NCBI GenBank assembly: GCA_900553395.1
Contig: USDJ01000005.1
Coordinates: 1-64,000, forward strand
Direction: 5' to 3'
From: an uncultured Mycoplasmatota bacterium
GTDB taxonomy: Bacteria; Bacillota_I; Bacilli_A; RF39; UBA660
Length of the DNA stretch: 64,000 nucleotides
The notes below the pieces were generated by a model. That model ran no database searches. It had not been told where the DNA came from and saw nothing but the letters and a program-made list of their open reading frames with translations. Position numbers and translations under genes: made by a program. Shown piece after piece: positions 60,635 through 64,000 of this stretch; positions within the stretch are counted from its first letter, which is position 1, and every line of letters begins with the position of its first letter.

Positions 60635-62746
60635 TTAATTTTGTTTTTTTATACTTTTATGCCCCTTCATAATCTTCCTTATTCCAAAAGGATGCGGGAA
60701 TGCTATAGTTAGAATTGATTTATCTATTGTAACTATTACTCCTTCGCCAAATTCATCATGCACTACTTTTTCTCCTACCATATATTCCAAATTAAGATCT
60801 ACATTTTTATACTTATCAGGTTTATTATAAGTAATTTTATTGAAACCAGTCTTTTTAGACAATTCTAATTCTTTGTTTATGTATTCATCACTAATTTCAT
60901 TGATAAACCTACTAGGAGGATTTGAATCATATTGTCCAAATAGTAATCTTCTTTTAGCATTTAATATTGTTAATTTCTTCTTAGCCCTTGTAATTGCTAC
61001 GTAGCAAAGTCTTCTTTCTTCCTCAATATCGCTTTCGCTACATAAACTCATATTATGTGGAAATATACCCTCTTCTAGTCCTATTAAATATACATAATCA
61101 AACTCGAGTCCTTTTGCACTATGAACTGTCATAAGTGTAACCACATTTGTATCATTTTTATGTTCTTCTAAATCAGAAACTAAACTTATTTCGTCTAAAA
61201 ATTCAGCTAGTGAAATTATGCCATATCTATCTTCAAAATTTTTAGTTATTGACTTAAATTCTTCTAAGTTTTCAAGTCTTGATTGTGATTCTATAGAATC
61301 TTCATCTTCTAGTTCTTTCTTTATACCAGTTTTTTCTAAAATTAGATCTACAAGTTCAGTTAAAGAAAGTTCTTCACTCTTATTTTGTAAATCAAGTATT
61401 AGATTTTTAAATTCTAATTCTTTACCACTATCTATAATATTAAATATACTATCGTTCATAATATTTGCTTTTGTAGTCAAATTCTCTAAGGTCTTTAAAC
61501 CTATGCCCCTTTTTGGTATATTTATTATTCTATTTAAACTGATATCATCACTAGGATTATAAATTAATTTTAAATAACAAATTAAATCTTTAATTTCCTT
61601 TCTGTTATAAAAGTAAAAGCTTCCTACTACTTTATAGGGAATATTTTCTCTGAGGAAATACTCCTCTATATTTCTAGATTGTGCATTAGTTCTATATAAA
61701 ATAGCTATTTTATCTAAACTAACATTATTATTTATCAAAGTTTTAATGTCTTTTAAGACAAAGCTAGCCTCATCTTTTTCATCTTCACATCTCTTATATT
61801 CTATCTTATCACCAGCATCATTATCAGTCCAAAGATTCTTTTCTTTTCTTTTTTTGTTATTTTTAATTACATCATTTGCTGCATTTAAAATATTTTTTGT
61901 AGATCTATAATTTTGCTCTAATAAAATGACTTTTGCATTATTATAATCGTGTTCAAAATTTAATATATTTCTATAATTAGATCCCCTAAATCCATATATA
62001 CTCTGATCAGGATCACCAACTACACATATATTTTTATATTTACTGCTTAGCATTTTAGTTAATATATATTGAACTTCATTTGTATCTTGATATTCATCTA
62101 TCAAGATATATTTGTACTTTTCTTGGTAGTAAGCTAATATTTCTGGATATTTTCTAAATAAAAGGATTGGCAGCATAAGTAAATCATCAAAATCAACACT
62201 ATTATTTACTCTAAGCTTTTCTTCATACCTTCTATATACTTTTAAAACAACTTCATCCATTTCGTTTCCTACAAATTTTTCTAACTTATCTGGATCTATA
62301 AGCTCGTTTTTAGCACTACTTATTCTATTTCTTATGGTTTTAGGATTAAAAAATTTAGGATCAAAATTTAAATCTTTTAAGATTTTTTTTATTGTGGATA
62401 AAGTATCATCTGAATCAACGATTGTAAAATTACTTTTTAAATCTAGTTTGTCATAATTTTTTTTAATAATAGAAAGTCCAAATGAATGAAATGTGGAAAT
62501 TTGAATTTTCTTAGTATCTACACCAAGCATTTTTTCCACTCTTTCTTTCATTTCATTAGCAGCTTTATTTGTAAAAGTAATTGCTAAAATATTATAAGGA
62601 TCTATGTTCTTTTCTTCTATTAAATAAGCTATTTTTGTAGTCAATACTTTAGTTTTTCCACTACCCGCACCAGCAAGTATTAACATAGGTCCATCTATAT
62701 TTTTAACAGCTTCTATTTGCTTATCATTTAAACTATCTAAATTCAT
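60635..62746 (-). CDS. pcrA: ATP-dependent DNA helicase PcrA/UvrD
   Basis: 703 residues from the ATG at 62746 (GTAGGT upstream); a longer frame from 62800 is rejected. Motifs: LNDKQIEAV (Q), AGAGSGKT (I), TFTNKAANEMKERV (Ia), LIDEYQDTN (II), GDPDQSIYGFRGS (III), LEQNYRS (IV), TVHSAKGLEFD (V), VAITRAKKKL (VI). Essential for nucleotide excision repair and displacement of RNA polymerase or RecA. Confidence 0.97.
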   Translation of the reverse strand: MNLDSLNDKQIEAVKNIDGPMLILAGAGSGKTKVLTTKIAYLIEEKNIDPYNILAITFTNKAANEMKERVEKMLGVDTKKIQISTFHSFGLSIIKKNYDKLDLKSNFTIVDSDDTLSTIKKILKDLNFDPKFFNPKTIRNRISSAKNELIDPDKLEKFVGNEMDEVVLKVYRRYEEKLRVNNSVDFDDLLMLPILLFRKYPEILAYYQEKYKYILIDEYQDTNEVQYILTKMLSSKYKNICVVGDPDQSIYGFRGSNYRNILNFEHDYNNAKVILLEQNYRSTKNILNAANDVIKNNKKRKEKNLWTDNDAGDKIEYKRCEDEKDEASFVLKDIKTLINNNVSLDKIAILYRTNAQSRNIEEYFLRENIPYKVVGSFYFYNRKEIKDLICYLKLIYNPSDDISLNRIINIPKRGIGLKTLENLTTKANIMNDSIFNIIDSGKELEFKNLILDLQNKSEELSLTELVDLILEKTGIKKELEDEDSIESQSRLENLEEFKSITKNFEDRYGIISLAEFLDEISLVSDLEEHKNDTNVVTLMTVHSAKGLEFDYVYLIGLEEGIFPHNMSLCSESDIEEERRLCYVAITRAKKKLTILNAKRRLLFGQYDSNPPSRFINEISDEYINKELELSKKTGFNKITYNKPDKYKNVDLNLEYMVGEKVVHDEFGEGVIVTIDKSILTIAFPHPFGIRKIMKGHKSIKKQN

Positions 62747-62813
62747 TTTTTTACCTACTTTCTTTAACATTATACTAAACATTCGTTTATATAACAACAA
62801 AATTCACAAAAAA

Positions 62814-62829
62814 AAGAGCAAGTGCTCTT
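62814..62829 (-). terminator. Terminator of the 186-residue membrane protein gene
   Basis: AAGAGCA/TGCTCTT stem with a 2-base apex, followed by eight T on the minus strand. Confidence 0.6.
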
Positions 62830-62854
62830 GTATAAATTTTAAAAATCAATTTTA

Positions 62855-63415
62855 TTAATCTTGGACTACTTCTTTTTTATATTTTTTATAAAGTATCTTC
62901 ATATCTCCAGTTGATATATCATCAATTGTTGTTATATCTACAGGAGTTTGATATAGTTTTTCTGGCATAATACAAGTCAAAAAGTCAGGATCATTAATTT
63001 TGTCTAAGTCTTTGGCCATCTCTAAAAATAATCTATATTTTTTTAACTCTTTCTTTTCTCTTGATGCTTTAACTAAGCAAGATCCATACCAAGCTATTAA
63101 AACAGAATAAAAGGCTAAAATTGCTTGATTTTTGAAAGTAACTTTTACTAAAATGGCTGCTAATGTCTGAATTATCAATGCTGTAATTAGGCAAATTTGA
63201 CCAATGTTTAAATCAGAATATTTTCCACCCATCATTATTTCTCTTGCTTTTGCTTGGATTAACATTTTTTCTTTTATATTTTTAATACTTAAATCGCCAT
63301 CAACTCGCAATGTACTACCATCAAAGTATTCAACTATGTAACCGCCTTCATTATTAGGTTTGCAACTTTTTATTGTCTCTTGTCTTTTTGCTCCTGGGTA
63401 AGTAAATTTCATCAT
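62855..63415 (-). CDS. Two-helix membrane protein of unknown function
   Basis: 186 residues. About 70 N-terminal soluble residues (an EGGYIVEYFDGSTLRVDGDL beta segment), two adjacent membrane helices (~73-115) and a cytoplasmic-looking charged tail. No family recognised. Separate unit upstream of pcrA, with its own terminator. Confidence 0.7.
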   Translation of the reverse strand: MMKFTYPGAKRQETIKSCKPNNEGGYIVEYFDGSTLRVDGDLSIKNIKEKMLIQAKAREIMMGGKYSDLNIGQICLITALIIQTLAAILVKVTFKNQAILAFYSVLIAWYGSCLVKASREKKELKKYRLFLEMAKDLDKINDPDFLTCIMPEKLYQTPVDITTIDDISTGDMKILYKKYKKEVVQD

Positions 63416-63483
63416 ATCACCTCTGAATGTTAACTATTATATATTAATTTTTGATTTTTGTCTATACAACTCTTTAAATTGCT

Positions 63484-63512
63484 TTAACAATTTTTTTATT
63501 TGAGAATATAAT
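63484..63512 (+). promoter_or_regulatory. Promoter of the substrate-binding protein gene
   Basis: TTAACA (63484-63489), 17 bases, perfect TATAAT (63507-63512) on the plus strand. Confidence 0.7.
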
Positions 63513-63536
63513 ACTATTGATTAGGAGGAGAAAATT

Positions 63537-64000
63537 TTGAAAAAAATAATTATTTCTTTAATTGCATTTGTGATAATAATTTTACTTGCTATCGGAATTT
63601 TTTACAAAAAGGATAGTAGTAGTAAAAAAGATCTTAAATCAATTACAGTTGCAGAAGTAGCACATAGCATTTTTTATGCACCTATGTATGTAGCACATTC
63701 TAAAGGTTACTTTGCTGATGAGGGGCTTGATGTGGAAATAGTACTTACAAGTGGTGCTGATAGCGTTGCTGCTGCCGTTATGAGTGGAGACGCACAAATA
63801 GGATTTTGTGGTAGTGAACAGTCTATTTATATTTATAATGGGGGAGAAAAAGACTATTTAGTTAACTTCGCAGGTCTTACTAAGAGAGATGGCTCTTTCA
63901 TAGTTGGAAGACAAGATAAAAAATTCGATATTTCTGATTTAAAAGGTAAACATATAATTGCAGGTCGTGAAGGTGGAATGCCTGCTATGACACTTGCTTA
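63537..64000 (+). CDS. ABC transporter substrate-binding protein, NMT1/THI5-like (partial, 3' end outside window)
   Basis: Read directly from the plus strand; 154 codons visible. It starts at a TTG preceded by TAGGAGGAG. A membrane/signal segment (IIISLIAFVIIILLAIGIFY) has no lipobox Cys, so the protein is probably an uncleaved anchor type. AHSIFYAPMYVAHSKGYFAD, AAAVMSGDAQIGFCGSE and DLKGKHIIAGREGGMPAM are typical of the NMT1/SsuA-like binding proteins for pyrimidines, sulfonates or similar ligands. ABC permease and ATPase genes probably follow outside the window. Confidence 0.88.
   Translation, partial: MKKIIISLIAFVIIILLAIGIFYKKDSSSKKDLKSITVAEVAHSIFYAPMYVAHSKGYFADEGLDVEIVLTSGADSVAAAVMSGDAQIGFCGSEQSIYIYNGGEKDYLVNFAGLTKRDGSFIVGRQDKKFDISDLKGKHIIAGREGGMPAMTLA

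Noticed and set aside
1..64000. Mollicutes with TGA as tryptophan
   Set aside because: TGA ends genes such as those at 4859 and 25397, TGG encodes Trp, and a class B PBP plus sporulation genes are present.

Overview
This is a 64 kb piece of a very AT-rich, low-GC Gram-positive chromosome. It uses the standard bacterial code: TGA ends real genes, for example at 4859 and 25397. Several things point to an endospore-forming member of the Bacilli, probably one of the uncultured gut lineages once filed under Tenericutes or 'Firmicutes bacterium': PolC, HrcA/CIRCE control, an EngB-type GTPase, rnpM (ylxR) next to nusA, and sporulation genes (SpoIIIAH, GerE, GerM and a SpoIIID-like protein). The lineage is inference; low GC and sporulation are read from the sequence. 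Most genes lie on the minus strand, as expected for one replichore arm.

Region 1 (1-6.7 kb) is an accessory island with decayed edges. It holds a partial Fic protein behind a palindromic operator, a RecD-like helicase, a LlaJI-like restriction nuclease without a proper start, a HAD protein, a queuosine-precursor-type transporter without its N-terminus, and the C-terminal half of a tyrosine integrase. The last two are truncated at the same point, which marks a deletion junction. A candidate small RNA lies between the island and recG.

Region 2 (6.7-22 kb) is core: recG, a small exporter, hemW, a doubled SpoIIID-like protein, lepA, cca, a sugar-kinase-like protein, HU, and the heat-shock operon hrcA-grpE-dnaK-pepF-dnaJ. 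That operon starts at a promoter flanked by two CIRCE operators. GrpE carries an unusual Cys-rich N-terminus. A second small-RNA candidate runs on the plus strand at 9.33-9.43 kb.

Region 3 (22-30.7 kb) has lineage-specific unknowns (one with an HExxH motif), a rhomboid protease, TspO, EngB, an XRE regulator, a plus-strand sporulation cluster (spoIIIAH, gerE, gerM) and tRNA-Arg(TCT).

Region 4 (30.7-43.4 kb) has polC, a pilin-like protein fused to BspA-type leucine-rich repeats, and the rimP-nusA-rnpM-infB-rbfA operon, with two deaminase genes inserted and RimP reduced to one domain. A CPBP protease is divergent from it.

Region 5 (43.4-51.5 kb) has a response regulator and hybrid kinase, an acyl-CoA synthetase with a HAD-PlsC fusion, and a RelA/SpoT-type gene behind a 26-codon leader ORF and an intrinsic terminator, which together look like an attenuator.

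Region 6 (51.5-64 kb) has two paralogous coiled-coil/proline-rich proteins, each beside a small acidic protein. This repeated module is the best candidate for an undescribed system in the window. Around it are a pilin-like protein, efp, rpmG, a class B PBP, a DUF2624-like protein, nfo, pcrA and the start of an ABC substrate-binding protein gene.
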